DNA of 64,000 bases, from assembly GCF_000003815.2 (NCBI RefSeq), contig NC_049988.1:7511776-7575775 (forward strand), given 5' to 3'. Shown here one piece after another: positions 36,501-47,079 of the stretch. Position numbers and translations under genes: made by a program. How positions within the stretch are numbered: position 1 is the stretch's first letter; every line of letters starts with the position of its first letter. Origin of the DNA: Branchiostoma floridae. Its lineage: Eukaryota > Chordata > Leptocardii > Amphioxiformes > Branchiostomatidae. Under the pieces are notes generated by a model. The model ran no database searches. It saw only the letters and a program-made list of their open reading frames with translations, and was not told the DNA's origin.

Positions 36501-39500
36501 CAATGAACAGTGGACCATGGGTTCACCTCCGGCCCTATATATACTGCAACCCTTTTCTAGTAGTAATGTGCATGTCACCTGAGCTACACGGCTGGGATTC
36601 AAATTGTCAGTTTCCAGGCCCGGGCCTCTAACCACTGTAATAATATGCATGTACTCTACAACTAATTGAGTAAGAATTGGACCTTCTTGGCGGCCTTTGC
36701 AAATGATTGTCATTCAAATATCACCAGCAGTTTCAAATCAAATCTATATCGGGTGCTACAATTCTACCAAAAACATGACAATAAATTACATGCTGCAACA
36801 AGTTCAAGGGATGAAAAGGGTTGAAAGAAAGAGAACTTAACAGCTATAATAGAAGTGTTGGAGTCTAGATACAAGCACAAAGTAATCAATACGACCCTGG
36901 CAGCAGAAGGTAGGGAGTATTGTTGTATCACAGAGGGAATCAGATAGAGGGGCAGACTGATATTGATCTAGACCTGCTTCATTATTCATCAATACATCAA
37001 GGTCAAGCGCATGACCTTGACATGGCTGAAGGTGCCGTACATCAGAATGGCTACTCAACACTTCCTCTAAACTAATTTCTGTGAAAACACTATGTATATT
37101 ATAGGTATCTATAGCGCATTGTCATTTGTGCAGTTATTTCTATACTTTAAAGGGGAGGGGAAAAAATCTCTTGAACATTGGGATTTTACATTTGTTTGGA
37201 TTTTACATTTGTTTATCATATTGTTTGTAACTTAAAATTTTTTAATATTTCTAGGAAAGACTACTGTAAATCATCAAACTTTAGCTGTTGTTTTAATCTT
37301 GTGGTAAACTCTACACTGCAAATATGCATTTCCAATGTGTTTACACTACAAATTCAACAATGAATTTCGAACGCCCTGAAAACCTCTTTTTCGTCCTACT
37401 GCAAAACAAAACCACTGCATAAATAAATGAATCTACAGTATCCTTTCCCTCTCAACAAGATATGCCAAAAAATAGCATGAACTTATTGAACGTGACTTGA
37501 AACGATGTTACCTAATCAACCTGTACAAAGATGAAGTGACTACGCACGCAAAACTGACAGTAACATCTATGTTTTACTAGACTTGCAGCCAGCGTTCTCC
37601 ACCTACACAGTTCTGACACACATTAACATTTCCCACCACCAATATAACATGTCGTCCTGGGGGGATGGAAAATGTCAAAGATGTTCCTGTCTCTATACAG
37701 TCATTCATCATGACTCAACCTATGGGGTTAGTGCTTTGTAATGGCTGTCCTTGTAATGGTGGTTTCAGAGCAAATGGGAGAAAGTGCTTTGGGCTCAAGA
37801 AAATACCATGAATTTTCTGACATCTTACTACACCTCTTACCCACACAATGTAAGAATTTGCATCAATCAAATTTCTGGGTTTGGGGCTTTGGGGAGATAC
37901 TTTTCCTCCCCAAAGGTAAGTATGATATTGACTGATGCGTACGACATATGAATTTTTTATGGGAAATGATTTGTCAAGTTTGAGTCTGCCTCGGGGCTGG
38001 TAGAATTTGCCAGACTTTTTGGCTGCAGTATTCTTGCCTTTGAGAACAAAGACTTAAAGGTTTGATAGTTTGATAGATATTTTTACAACACTTGTTTGAG
38101 ATTGTTTGCATGTGCTACTTTCAGGACTTTTTCAAGTTGTTCAGGTCAAGGTATTCTGGGAACAAGGAGAATCTTGTTCCCAGGATACCAAGGGAAACTG
38201 AAGCAGAATAATCCCAAGATAAAAGTAAATGACAGATTGTTATTCAAACTATATACTTGTAACAGGATATAATGATAAATATGACTTTGTATTCATTCTT
38301 GAGTATTCTTAGGACTCCTAGAAATGGTAAAATGTTGTTGACGAGAGGGACAAGAAAGCCAGGACTAAGGGGTTGCAACCTGGTACACTTCAGTTCCCAA
38401 ACAGGTAAACACAGACAGTTCCTATCTTCTTCAGACTAAACATCCCTCAAAAACAACCACATTCAGAGTTCTATATAAGTAAGTATAAAGAGGCTGGAAA
38501 ACGACATAACACTGTAAACAGACGGTCTCTGTCATCACTGCCAGTTTCTTGAATAGTGCACCAAAAAAGAAGAACTTTTATGACAATTCAAAGGTGAATA
38601 CTGTAAAAGGTGAAATTTTATTTTATAATTTTCGTGGTGAAATCATCACGACGCAAATATGTGTTTCCACTATATTACTGCGCATGCTGTTTCAAGCACA
38701 AACTCAAAAAAGCAAAAAACAGTTTTGCCCCCCATACAAAAATAGGTGAATTTATCATTATTTTAACACTCTTTCAGGGATGAGATAATGTTTTGGTGGT
38801 CAACAAATGCTTTTACTAAAGTTTTAGTTCTTTTCATCAAAGGGATGGGTTGCATACAAGGCAGTAAATTGGTAAGGTAAAGAGTAACATTCCTCTGTTC
38901 TCCTACCATATGTCAGGTATCAAAGATGTACGTATCACTAATACTAGATCAGAGTTAGCTTATTTGACTGTAACTAGTGTAAGGGGGTGATTTTGAACAA
39001 AAAGATGTGGGTGTTAGTACACAATTATGTGCTAAAGCCTCACTCGATGAGTTCTCTAAGCTAGGCCTAGCCCTTGAGTTTTATCTATTGTTTTATCTAT
39101 TGAGTTGTTTGAGTGCAAGGATGCTTCTATGCTAACTGTCAACCCTGGAACAAGCTCAAATTTTTTTTAAAAGGATGTTTTGGGCTTTAAAAAATTTAGG
39201 GAACAGATTATCATAATTTGGGAAAGATCTAGACCTTCATCAGAATGCAAATGTAATTTTTCAAATGATTTTTTACCTTAGCTGAAAAAAAATCAGAGTG
39301 AATGTGCCTCGGTGGGGATATGCACCTCCATAAGTGCTGTCAAGGCTGATCTATATTGAAGCACTTTTCAATTATGTGCGACAGATAGTGCATGCTGGGA
39401 TGAGCAGCTCTGGGGATGAAGCCTCCCACAGTTGATAGAGCCCAGAGAGCTTAGCGGAGGATGATAGCCAGCTTTAGACTGGTATTCATCTTGTTCTGGC

Positions 39501-42500
39501 TTCAGTTCACTACTCTGATCGCTGCCCTTAATACTATCCCTTGAGTTATCAGGGTTCTAGCTAGTGCATTTTAGCGTAGTGGACCACTACGCTAAAATAA
39601 GGGCCACTACGCTAATTTTTAACTAGTATAGTGGTGTTTTGTTATCATTTGCTTGTTCAACAATGTCTAATCAATGTCTGAACAATGAAAAATGATGATA
39701 TGACCCTTAAAACTGACCAGAAAATCCTTCAAATTACATGTGACTTTAACAGAGTGCCAACTTTTAACTCTACATTTTCAAAATCTCACCGTGGAAGGGC
39801 CAAGACCCCCCCTTCCCTACCATTCCCACTACGCTAAAATGAAATCCTGACTAGAACCCTGAGTTATCATAATCATAGACACAAAATTTGTGACGAATAC
39901 AAATGCAACCAAATACTAGTACATAACCTTCTTGGAGGGTCTGCATGGGGGGTCCCGACAACGATTTACGCTGAATTCAGAAGAACCCCCTACGTATCAC
40001 GCTATATCAAGGAAGGTAATTACGCTAAATTTGGTTGCCTCGCTACAAATTACATTGTAGATTAGATGGTTTTCCCTACGACTTACAGGAAATAAAAATA
40101 CATGTAGGCTGCCAACGCCTTACAGGAAAGAACATGCAGACCCACTTCTTGGTGAAAGTGATAATTCGAGACATCAGGACCAAATGTTTCAATTGGTGCA
40201 AGGGCCAGACTATCCTGCATGCTAGCAATCATTGGAGAAAACTGAATCTAGACTAGACTAGACTAGAATATGATAGATTCCATGCTAGATACATGTAGTA
40301 CGTATGAGAGGAGTAGTGAAACAACATGCCTGGGGCAACATGAGTCTGATAGGATGTGTGAGCTTACTCAGGCCACATTGACTTCACCTAATGGATGACA
40401 TCTGTGTATGTGTAGAAATTCGGAGGGGCGAGTAAGAACACAAAGAAACAACATCCCGACTCCCGGGATTCGAACCCGCGCCGAACCCGGGCAGCCGGAT
40501 CACAAATCCAAAGTGCTAACCACGACACCAAAAGCTCAAGAGCTGTTGGCGTGGTTAGTTTGGCAGCGCTAGAACCCCACTGTTACATATGCATTGATTC
40601 TAGGGAGAGAGATTGCTCAGTCTTTCAACAGATCATAAGCAATGCTATGTGACAATGCATAATAATATCGGGTGTATTTTACAGCCAGTAGGTACCCAAA
40701 ATGCAGGTAATGAGGCTGTTTAACGTGGTCGAGGCACCTCCTCGAGCACGGGACCCCTGTTTTACATCCCTCCCGGAAGACGATTTCGTGGAAAGCTTCG
40801 TGAGGCTACAGCAATCCGGCCGTCCTTGGTTGGGGGACTCCCATCCAAGTACTGTCCGGACCCCGCGTTGCTTAACAGTTAACTTCCGAGATCGAGGGAT
40901 CGGGTGTACCAACGCGCCACGCGGCCGTAGCTATAACAAGTTCCCCAAATCAAAAACAAAAAGGTCTTAGAAATACTGCTTTGTAAAACAAAAGTGAATA
41001 AGTCAAGAAAGTACAGAAAAGAATTATGATTTTTTCCTCACATCACACTTGGAGTGCTGAAAGGCTGTTGTACACAAAACAAAGATTGAAAGGCCTTGGC
41101 CTGGAAGGAACAATGGCAGGTCTCATATATAACTGACACCTGTGACTTTGGGTGACTAAACACGCCTGCAAGGCAATTCTCGATAACATGGAAAATAGCA
41201 CCACAAATTTTGTAACGACAATTAAATGCAACTTGTAAGGTATGTCAGTAACTAAGATCATAGAAAGTATGAAAGTTCAGCTATCTAAAAAAGAGAAATG
41301 AAAAATAAACAATGTTGTATGATGCCAAAGACACAACCTGAGACCAGCGAATGGAAACAAGACTAGAGTAGAGATGCAGTGACTGGAGAAAGAAGAGTCC
41401 AACTCCAATCACCAATATGCAAATTTACACAAGGTACACTGTACATGATTGGCAACAATGTATACAATGCATTTTTAATGAGAGTTGCCTGTGTAATCAA
41501 ATTATCATACTGTAGCTCTAATTGTGCAGAACAAAAAATTTGCTGGAAAACTATTACAGCATTTATCATATTCATCTTGATGCAAAAGTAAGGTGGCTTA
41601 ACCTAAGGATTCTGATTTTAGAAGTTTGATAATGATATCATTCCTGCCCATACATATATGAATACATCACATTTATTGAAAAGACGTGATGCAAATACAA
41701 ATGTATGTAGCACAGCCAGTTCAAATGGCACCATAAAATCACAAAACATAGCTCTGTCAAAAGTAGGCGTACCGTTAGTTAAATAGGAATGGTGTTAGAC
41801 CTTAGGCGTATATGGACAGGCGGAGGTACAAAGTTTGAAAAGAGACCCAGACTGATACTGATTACAATCTACAAAAGCAAACCTACACCAACGGCTGATG
41901 CAGGGTTCTGTATACACTTTGATAAGGTACTTGAAGGCTTTGCTACTGTACTCTGTAAAGTGTCTGTATGATGTCCCCACATTAGAAAAAATGAGAAATT
42001 TGATTTTGTAAGAAACAAAATAACACTAAAGAAGAAAAAAAAACTCTCTAATTAGTCTATATTGTACAGTAGAAGCCGTTGAATTGCACACCCGATTTGC
42101 CAGCGTAGTTTGTGCAATTATCTGGATGGTGCAATAAAACAAAGTTATCAAGCTGGACTGTACAACCACGCTGCCATTTGGGGATTCTGTGCAATTGACA
42201 GAAGTGTGCGGTTATCCATTGTGCAATTAACTGGTTTCTACTGTACCAACTGTTTTCAATCATATCTTCATCAACGATTGGCCCTTTTCACAAAGTTGAA
42301 AGCAGGAAAAAAGTTTTAAGCACAAACACCCTTCCTCCAAAGCAATGCACAAGTTTTGACACTTTAAATGAGACGTAGATATATAGGTCTGACTCTTCAT
42401 AATAAGAGTCCCTGTAATAGTAGGAAATGATGAATGCTGCTGCCATTTCTGGCTGTCAGAGTGCAGCTGACATGTACAGTCTATCTCTCCCATGTACAGT

Positions 42501-45500
42501 CTATCTCTCCCACATGACTCAGAATTCCAGCAGTATTCCTAGTGATGATAACCACATGTCCCACCAACATCCTGTACTGGGAGTCGGAATGACAGCATAC
42601 ATCGCAACCAACACCAGGGACTATTACTTCCACCTTGATCTGTTGGTGAAGCAACTATCGCACTCTTCCAGATGTTCTAACTATTGCGACTACTTGCTTT
42701 CCTATCTGCTCGCTACAGATACTTTGAAATGGAGCGGCACGGGAAGCTATGGGGGTTCAAAATTGCCGATGAGTCTAAAATGAATGGTTTGGATAGCTTT
42801 CCCACAGAAAAGGGTCCTTCAAAACCTTTTGATATCCAACTCTGGCCTACCTTTCCTACCCATTGAGGAAGATATATGAATGAGAACATCCAACAGCACC
42901 AACATAGATGTCTAAGGGACTGTACGATATTTATCAGGGGGGGAGGGCTGGTGCATTAGGGGGGGAGGGCCATGTTAATTTTTTTTGAGGTGGGGGGAGG
43001 GCCATGTTAATTTTTTTTGCGATAGGGGGGAGGGCCATGTTAATTTTTTTGAAAGAATTGTTTATACTATTTTTTGTTTTGATATCTTGACATGGCCCTA
43101 AAACTGATAAAATAAGCCTTCTGAATAGCCTAAAATGCAAGAGCTTCCGGGGGGCTTCGCCCCCCTAGGTCCCCCAAAGTGGCGCTGCCCTGGACCAGCG
43201 TTCCCGCCAGGCATACATCATTCCGTCTACGGACTTATTTTTTTCTGGAAAGACGCACTCGGCTGAGTTTCCCCAAATATTTAAGTTACAAAAGCGGTGC
43301 GCGGTAAATATGTGAAGAATGCAAAACTATACACTTTATTTTTTATTTACAACATTTCTTTTGTTTCAAAAGGACAAAATTTGCGGCAGAAAAGGGGCCG
43401 CAATATTGTTGTCAAGCGTCGATCGACAGCACATGGCGCGGCACGCCCCCCTCCCCAGACGGACTGTCGATCGATCGCACGCACGTTGGGACGTCTTTTC
43501 GGGCTACTCCTTCGAGGCTAAACCGGCACTGATCACTGCCAAAGACGCAGCAGATCACCCTCCTTCGTATAATGTATAACGTTCTTGGTCTTATTCTACT
43601 CTATGTCAAAAGAAATCCAGCGGTGAGCCAAAGATTTCACGCCGAAAACGGGGTTACCTGAGGTCGCACGAAACAAACGCACGCTCCTGGAAAATGACGG
43701 CGCGGCCTTGTAAAACCCGACCGATTCGATAAATGATAAATTTGAGTAAAATCATCGGGCAAAATAGAAAAAAGAAAGTAGAAAAAAAAAACACAAGGTG
43801 TGATGGCGCCGTCATTCTATCCTCTGGAAAAACTGATTTGATGCGGGAGGGCGCAACATCGATCGCACGAGGTAGGCATTTTTTATTCAATGCCGGAAAA
43901 AAATTGGCAGGATTTTTCCATGGGCTGACGAACTCACTGGCTAGAGCCCTGTTTGGAAGCATCAAAAACCCAAAATTTTCATATAGACATGACTGGACAA
44001 ATAATACCCGGGCCAGATCACGGACTGCTGATTCCCCGAGCTTATAGTAAGTTATAACGTATTTTGGGGGAGAGGGCAGACGTCGATTACTGAAAAACGG
44101 GAGTAAAAAAGGCAACTGGCATCCAATCTCGAGGGCATAATTTTCCTCTCAAATTGCAGGAAATTCTGTTTTAGAGGGTCTGAAAATCCAAATTTTCCCG
44201 GGGGAGCATGCCCCCGGACCCCTGCCCCGACGCTGTGAAAAAATCCAGGTGTGGCAAGAACACTGGCGCCCTTGTGCCCTGACGTCGATTAAGACCCCAT
44301 TCACACTCAGAAAAACGATTCGAATAAAACATGTTATCCGAATAAAACTACCCGATCCGAATAAAACTTAGCAGTATGAACGCTCCCAAATCACTTGGAT
44401 TTCATCGATTCGAATCCCTCGCGATCCACCTCGGGTAGGTAGATAGAACTCCGGGAAGTGGATAAAACTGCGCCGCGGGGAGTCTCGATTCGCACGATTC
44501 GGCAGTGTGAACGCGCAAGTGGATAGGATTCTCTTTAAGTGGATAGGATGCAACTTATCAAAGGTGAGTTTGCTCACTTAGAAGTTTTTCTGCCAGTCCG
44601 ACTCTGAAAATGTTCAAAGCACAATGTTGTTCCACCAATCATGGCTTCGCTCCCGCTCCCAGATCGTTCTGTCTGCCGCTCTGGTGGCGTACATATGAGC
44701 TGTACTACAGCTATCCCAATATGCAGAACACTTTGTCGGTGAAACCTTCTCGCGATCAAAGACCGTCGATTGCGTTCCCTTCTACGACTACAGAACATTC
44801 TCCAGAGGAACAACAGCATCAAAAGTTGGTGGATTCCCGCCATTTTGAGCTGCAAGAAATGACGCTACCCTTTGACCTCAACCTAATGTTTCATTCGGAT
44901 AAGACTGAGGGCGCACTAATCGGGTTGCCAAAGACGAGTGTGAACGCAATTTTGGATCGGATAGAATTTTTTTTATTCGGATAAATGTTTTATCCGAATC
45001 GTTTTTCTGAGTGTGAATGGGGTCTAAGATTATTTCATCGGTTGTTTTTCTACCCGTTTGATTTTGCCTGTCGGGGGGGAGGGCCATGTTGATTTTTTTG
45101 AGGTGGAGGGGGAGGGTCACGTTAAATTTTTTTGAGATGGGGGGGAGGGCCATCAAAAAATTTTTTGATCAGACTTCAAATGCACCAGCCCTCCCCCCCC
45201 AATAAATATCGTACGGTCCCTAATAAGACCCAGGCACAAAATACACATACTGTCATTTTGCAACGTACAATTTGCATTCGCAAAGACTGAAATTGCAGTC
45301 GCTGCAATGTCTAGTCCCCAGAAAAGATTATAGTCTTTAAACATTACGGTCTTTTCCTACACACTTATTTATTGTAGTAAATTGACTGTTAATAGTGTTA
45401 TACTTATAGTAAATCTAACTTGGAATCTGATGCATATAAGGCTGACACCGATTAAGCATGATACTTTGAGTTTGGCAGCCGAACTAGAATCTTGAACATG

Positions 45501-46797
45501 CATTTTAATTGTTTCCAAGAAATCTGTCTAGACCTCTGTAATCAGTGCGAAGGGGAGAATTGATGGGGTCTTTGGCTATTCGGCATTTGGAATTCTACAG
45601 AAACATTGTTGCTAACAGTCTTGTTGACTGTACATCTGGTTTCTACAGATATGTAAAGATATGCACCATGTACCAGTGCTAAAAAAGTTTGGACAGCAAA
45701 ATAGGGTATGCAAGTTGCATGATGGAAAGGATGGTCAATGTACATCTAGAGTAGGCTACTTGTAAGTGAGCGGAACTATACATCTACAGCTTTAAACATT
45801 CCAGTCACCACAGTCTGAGATTTGAATCCCTACTTACTCATTTTTACCTACTAGTTCATGTACTGGAAGCAGGGTGAGTAGCAAAGGAATAACACTGTAT
45901 CCTGACATGTACATTGTACAGATCTAGAGACCATTGGCTATAAATCATTGGAAAGGAAAATGTGGTTACACTGCATTTCTATGAGGCACAGTATCCACAT
46001 CTAGTCATGTGGCTTTGATTTCAAGATTTGTTACGACAATGAAACCCTAGCTACATAATTCAAAAACATCCGCAATCTAGAACATTCTAACCTAATCAAT
46101 TTTTGATTGCTTCACAATCAGGGGTGGAATAAATTATTCAATTTATTATCACAACATTCCACCCCTCAAATATCGAGAAAAATATACACTTGTAAAATGA
46201 TGTACTACCTACAAAAAATGATGATATCTAGCCACAGTCGTGATACTAATTCTTGGTTGGATCAATAGCGTTTTCAGTGTACAGTTTTTATTTGTATTCT
46301 AGATCTGTGTGTAGTATTTTTGGGTGAGGCCATATACGATGGAGTACAAGTATGATGTCACCTGTTTGTAACGTTTGCACAAAATCGAAATGCCAAGTAT
46401 TTCCTATGGGGAAGTAGCGAGGAATCCAACCTACAAACAACCCTTGGGCAAGGGAAATATTACATAGAGAGAGGGAACGGTTCAAGATCAAAAATTTTTT
46501 CTGCGATCACACCGATTGCTTGTCTCGGGGGGAAACGCCTCCGAAGACCGAGAAAAACCGGATAGCGGTCTGGTGGAAATTAGTCACGGTCTGGGTAGCG
46601 GAATTTACCGCAGCGACGAAGAACAATCAGCGGGGCAATAGGGAAGGATGCGTGCGTGGAGAATGAGGGATGAAGTGGTCTCTTACCGAGTGATTTACTC
46701 CCCACATGAGGACGGACAGGAGGGGCTCGTTTGCCCGGAACAGTTTCTTCTTCTGCCGCTTCGCTCGGAGATGTTTATTCTTCGTCGCCGTCGCCAT
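27529..46797 (-). CDS. PIP4K2: Phosphatidylinositol-5-phosphate 4-kinase type 2 (PIP4K2), complete, ten coding exons
   Basis: The exons join in phase: 46797-46687, 34795-34698, 32291-32195, 31925-31773, 31207-31061, 30025-29987, 29603-29490, 28752-28527, 28040-27937 and 27609-27529. They give 389 residues; vertebrate paralogues have about 406-421. Hallmarks are [12 protein letters not shown] (26-37), [23 protein letters not shown] and the ATP lysine in YVIKTI (K134). LGMYRL is in exon 5, GSTV opens the 13-residue exon 6, and the catalytic loop MDYSLLLG starts at 261. The acidic loop and TPPDSP are in exon 8, with the metal-binding IDIL (D342) in exon 9. The activation loop KTVKHGAASEIS carries alanines, as in the type 2 subfamily. 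The enzyme phosphorylates PI5P at the 4-hydroxyl to make PI(4,5)P2. Intron 1 is about 11.9 kb. All catalytic residues are intact and all splice sites are GT-AG. Confidence 0.95.
28270..28365. mobile_element. TAGCCTGG-type hairpin MITE, 96 bp, 8-bp duplication GCAACAAA
   Basis: The arms TAGCCTGGATACCAGACCCC and complement pair over about 43 bases with a loop of about 9. GCAACAAA flanks the element exactly (28262-28269 and 28366-28373). The 8-bp duplication points to hAT mobilisation. It lies in intron 8 of PIP4K2. Confidence 0.8.
28711..29262 (-). repeat. Tandem repeat of the intron 7/exon 8 boundary of PIP4K2, period 103
   Basis: A unit made of about 60 coding bases at the start of exon 8 ([18 protein letters not shown]) plus about 43 bases of upstream intron recurs. 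Unit starts, marked by CAGCAACAGG, are at 28711, 28814, 28917, 29020 and 29131, with a partial sixth unit to about 29262. Only the first unit leads into the rest of exon 8. Units 2 to 4 keep a CCACAG acceptor (first exon base 28855, 28958 and 29061). In unit 5 it has become CCATGG. The repeats are 90-99% alike in units 1-3 and more diverged further away. Confidence 0.85.
30187..30211. repeat. Short palindrome CCAGGTTGCAC/GTGCAACCTGG
   Basis: A nearly perfect 25-base palindrome is followed 12 bases later by a further half-copy, TAGGTTGCACA. It is in intron 5 of PIP4K2. It may be the core of a hairpin element whose ends I cannot define. Confidence 0.4.
30671..30948. mobile_element. TAGCCTGG-type MITE, 278 bp, 8-bp duplication TATGCTTC
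   Basis: The ends TAGCCTGGGAGCCATCCA and TGGATGGTACCCAGGCTA are inverted, with pairing continuing over GTAGTTCGCTCC. TATGCTTC is duplicated exactly (30663-30670 and 30949-30956). The interior holds a tandem duplication of about 47 bases with CACTATNTACAGTCGCTTCTC. It is in intron 5 of PIP4K2. Confidence 0.75.
32337..32425 (+). repeat. tRNA-like SINE head
   Basis: GTCCCTGTAGCTCAACTGG followed by TAGCAGCCTCACAG looks like the 5' half of a tRNA with a good A box. No clear B box or tRNA 3' half follows, so this is a degenerate SINE copy, not a gene. It lies in intron 2 of PIP4K2 just upstream of exon 3. Confidence 0.35.
33213..33890. mobile_element. GACCCC-ended MITE, 678 bp, with internal palindromes
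   Basis: The termini GACCCCGTTCACACTCAAAA and complement extend inward into GAAGCGGCTTC-type palindromes (near 33237-33265 and 33840-33866). A further CCGCTTGGAGCGTTCACACTC block lies inside the right end. It shares its terminal motif with the element at 44293-45024. The flanks TTG and TAA do not match, so the duplication is lost or the ends differ slightly. It is in intron 2 of PIP4K2. Confidence 0.7.
34209..34228 (+). promoter_or_regulatory. Triple AGGTCA direct repeat with 1-base spacing (DR1)
   Basis: Three perfect AGGTCA half-sites are each separated by a single T. DR1 arrays are classic targets of HNF4, RXR, PPAR and COUP-type nuclear receptors. The array lies in intron 2 of PIP4K2, 470 bases from exon 2. 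Its function is inferred from the motif alone. Confidence 0.4.
34985..36035. repeat. Two copies of a dispersed repeat
   Basis: The copies near 34985-35300 and 35630-36035 share the order: GTCTGTTTGTTTGT, GACAGCATAACTTGAGAA or an equivalent, TGACATTTGGTA, GTGAAGA and a TACTGCAG block. The right copy starts with a short hairpin, ACCTCCAT-GAAAA-ATGGAGGT (35630-35650). The class is unknown. They are in intron 1 of PIP4K2. Confidence 0.4.
36486..36645 (-). repeat. tRNA-derived SINE copy, family 1
   Basis: The minus strand carries an A box (GTGGTTAGAGGCCCGGG) and a B box (ATTTGAATCCCA). The rest matches the copy at 2670-2805 down to the end motif CTTGTTGAAAAGAGG. It is in intron 1 of PIP4K2. Confidence 0.5.
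38150..38189. repeat. 40-base hairpin
   Basis: GGTATTCTGGGAACAAG pairs with CTTGTTCCCAGGATACC (one mismatch) around a 6-base loop. It is probably the smallest relic of a hairpin MITE. The rest of intron 1 from 36.7 to 39.5 kb shows nothing I recognise. Confidence 0.5.
39551..39860. mobile_element. hAT-type MITE, 310 bp, 8-bp duplication GAGTTATC
   Basis: The ends AGGGTTCTAGCTAGTGCATT and AGTCAGGATTTCATTTTAG (complement strand) are inverted, with the CATTTTAGCGTAGTGG block repeated inside. GAGTTATC flanks exactly at 39543-39550 and 39861-39868, the hAT signature. It is in intron 1 of PIP4K2. Confidence 0.82.
40455..40532 (-). pseudogene. tRNA-like pseudogene or SINE head
   Basis: The minus strand has an A box (GTGGTTAGCACTTTGG) and a perfect B box (GGGTTCGAATCCC) with an anticodon-like arm between them. 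The acceptor arms do not pair, and the T-stem has a mismatch. It cannot be a normal tRNA and is either a pseudogene or the head of a SINE. It lies 130 bases from the 5S-derived SINE. Confidence 0.5.
40660..40931 (-). repeat. 5S rRNA-derived SINE
   Basis: The minus strand begins GCTACGGCC and continues with CCCGATC, GATCTCGGAAGTTAA, AAGCAACGCGGGGTC and AGTACTTGGATGGGAG. This is the 5S rRNA start and internal control region in the correct order and spacing, apart from a small duplication (GTTAACTGTTAAGC). About 110 bases of unrelated body with GTACCTACTGGCTG follow, then a short TAT-rich tail. Several 5S positions differ, so it is a SINE and not a working 5S gene. It is in intron 1 of PIP4K2. 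Confidence 0.75.
42067..42243. mobile_element. Tigger/pogo-type MITE, 177 bp, TA target
   Basis: The ends CAGTAGAAGCCGTTGAATTG and its mildly diverged complement are flanked by TA on both sides. Internal GTGCAATTA-type motifs repeat near each end. A CAGTAGAA end with a TA target matches Tc1/mariner elements of the pogo/Tigger group. It is in intron 1 of PIP4K2. Confidence 0.75.
42916..45220. mobile_element. 2.3-kb DNA element, TAA duplication, with a second element nested inside
   Basis: Inverted ends of about 43 bases start GGGACTGTACGATATTTAT, with TAA on both sides (42913-42915 and 45221-45223). Inside each end lie three tandem units of GGAGGGCCATGTTAATTTTTT, but in the same, not inverted, orientation. 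That suggests the middle (about 43.1-45.05 kb) was inserted into a small repeat-filled MITE. The middle holds a GGGGGGCTTCGCCCCCC-type hairpin at 43152 and no recognisable transposase. The 3-bp TAA target suggests PIF/Harbinger. It is in intron 1 of PIP4K2. Confidence 0.65.
44293..45024. mobile_element. GACCCC-ended element, 732 bp, TAA duplication, possible Harbinger relic
   Basis: The ends GACCCCATTCACACTCAGAA and complement continue into ACGATTCG and ATCCGAATAAAA motifs. TAA flanks both sides (44290-44292 and 45025-45027). A minus-strand frame (44855-44574) has a start-like [10 protein letters not shown] followed by an Arg-rich [12 protein letters not shown]. This is reminiscent of the N-terminus of Harbinger nucleases, though too short to be sure. 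It is nested in the element at 42916-45220. Confidence 0.65.
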
Positions 46798-47000
46798 TTT
46801 CAGCCGTGCCTCTTCGGCCTGGCAGCTGCAATCGAGAAAGGGAAAACTCCTCTATCGTGCCTACCTTCGACTAGGGTTATTGCATGCCAATCTGGCGTAG
46901 GAATCGTAAATTTCTCTGCTTCCGCACGAAAATATCGATCACAGATTGATGTTTTTCCTCCATGACACAAAATGGCGGAAGTGATTCCCGACATGCACTA
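46500..47000 (-). promoter_or_regulatory. CpG-rich promoter region of PIP4K2
   Basis: CpG frequency rises sharply across exon 1 and its flanks. AAAATGGCGGAAGTG at 46969-46983 joins a YY1-type ATGGCGG with an ETS/GABP-type CGGAAGTG, a pairing usual in TATA-less housekeeping promoters. A transcription start between about 46.85 and 46.97 kb is inferred, giving a 5' UTR of 50-170 bases. The intron 1 donor CTCG then GTAAGA is at 46686. Confidence 0.55.
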
Positions 47001-47079
47001 CGCACGGAAAACAGTATCCGGTGAAAACTATGACATCATCTGGAACTTACCACGTTTGTTCAGAGGGGTGCATATGTAA

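Noticed and set aside
40455..40532. Functional tRNA gene
   Set aside because: The A and B boxes are good, but the acceptor stem does not pair and the T-stem has a mismatch.
43654..44115. 153-codon minus-strand frame and its plus-strand partner
   Set aside because: Both lie inside the nested transposon block. They overlap each other, are of low complexity (Phe/Leu or Lys runs) and match no transposase.
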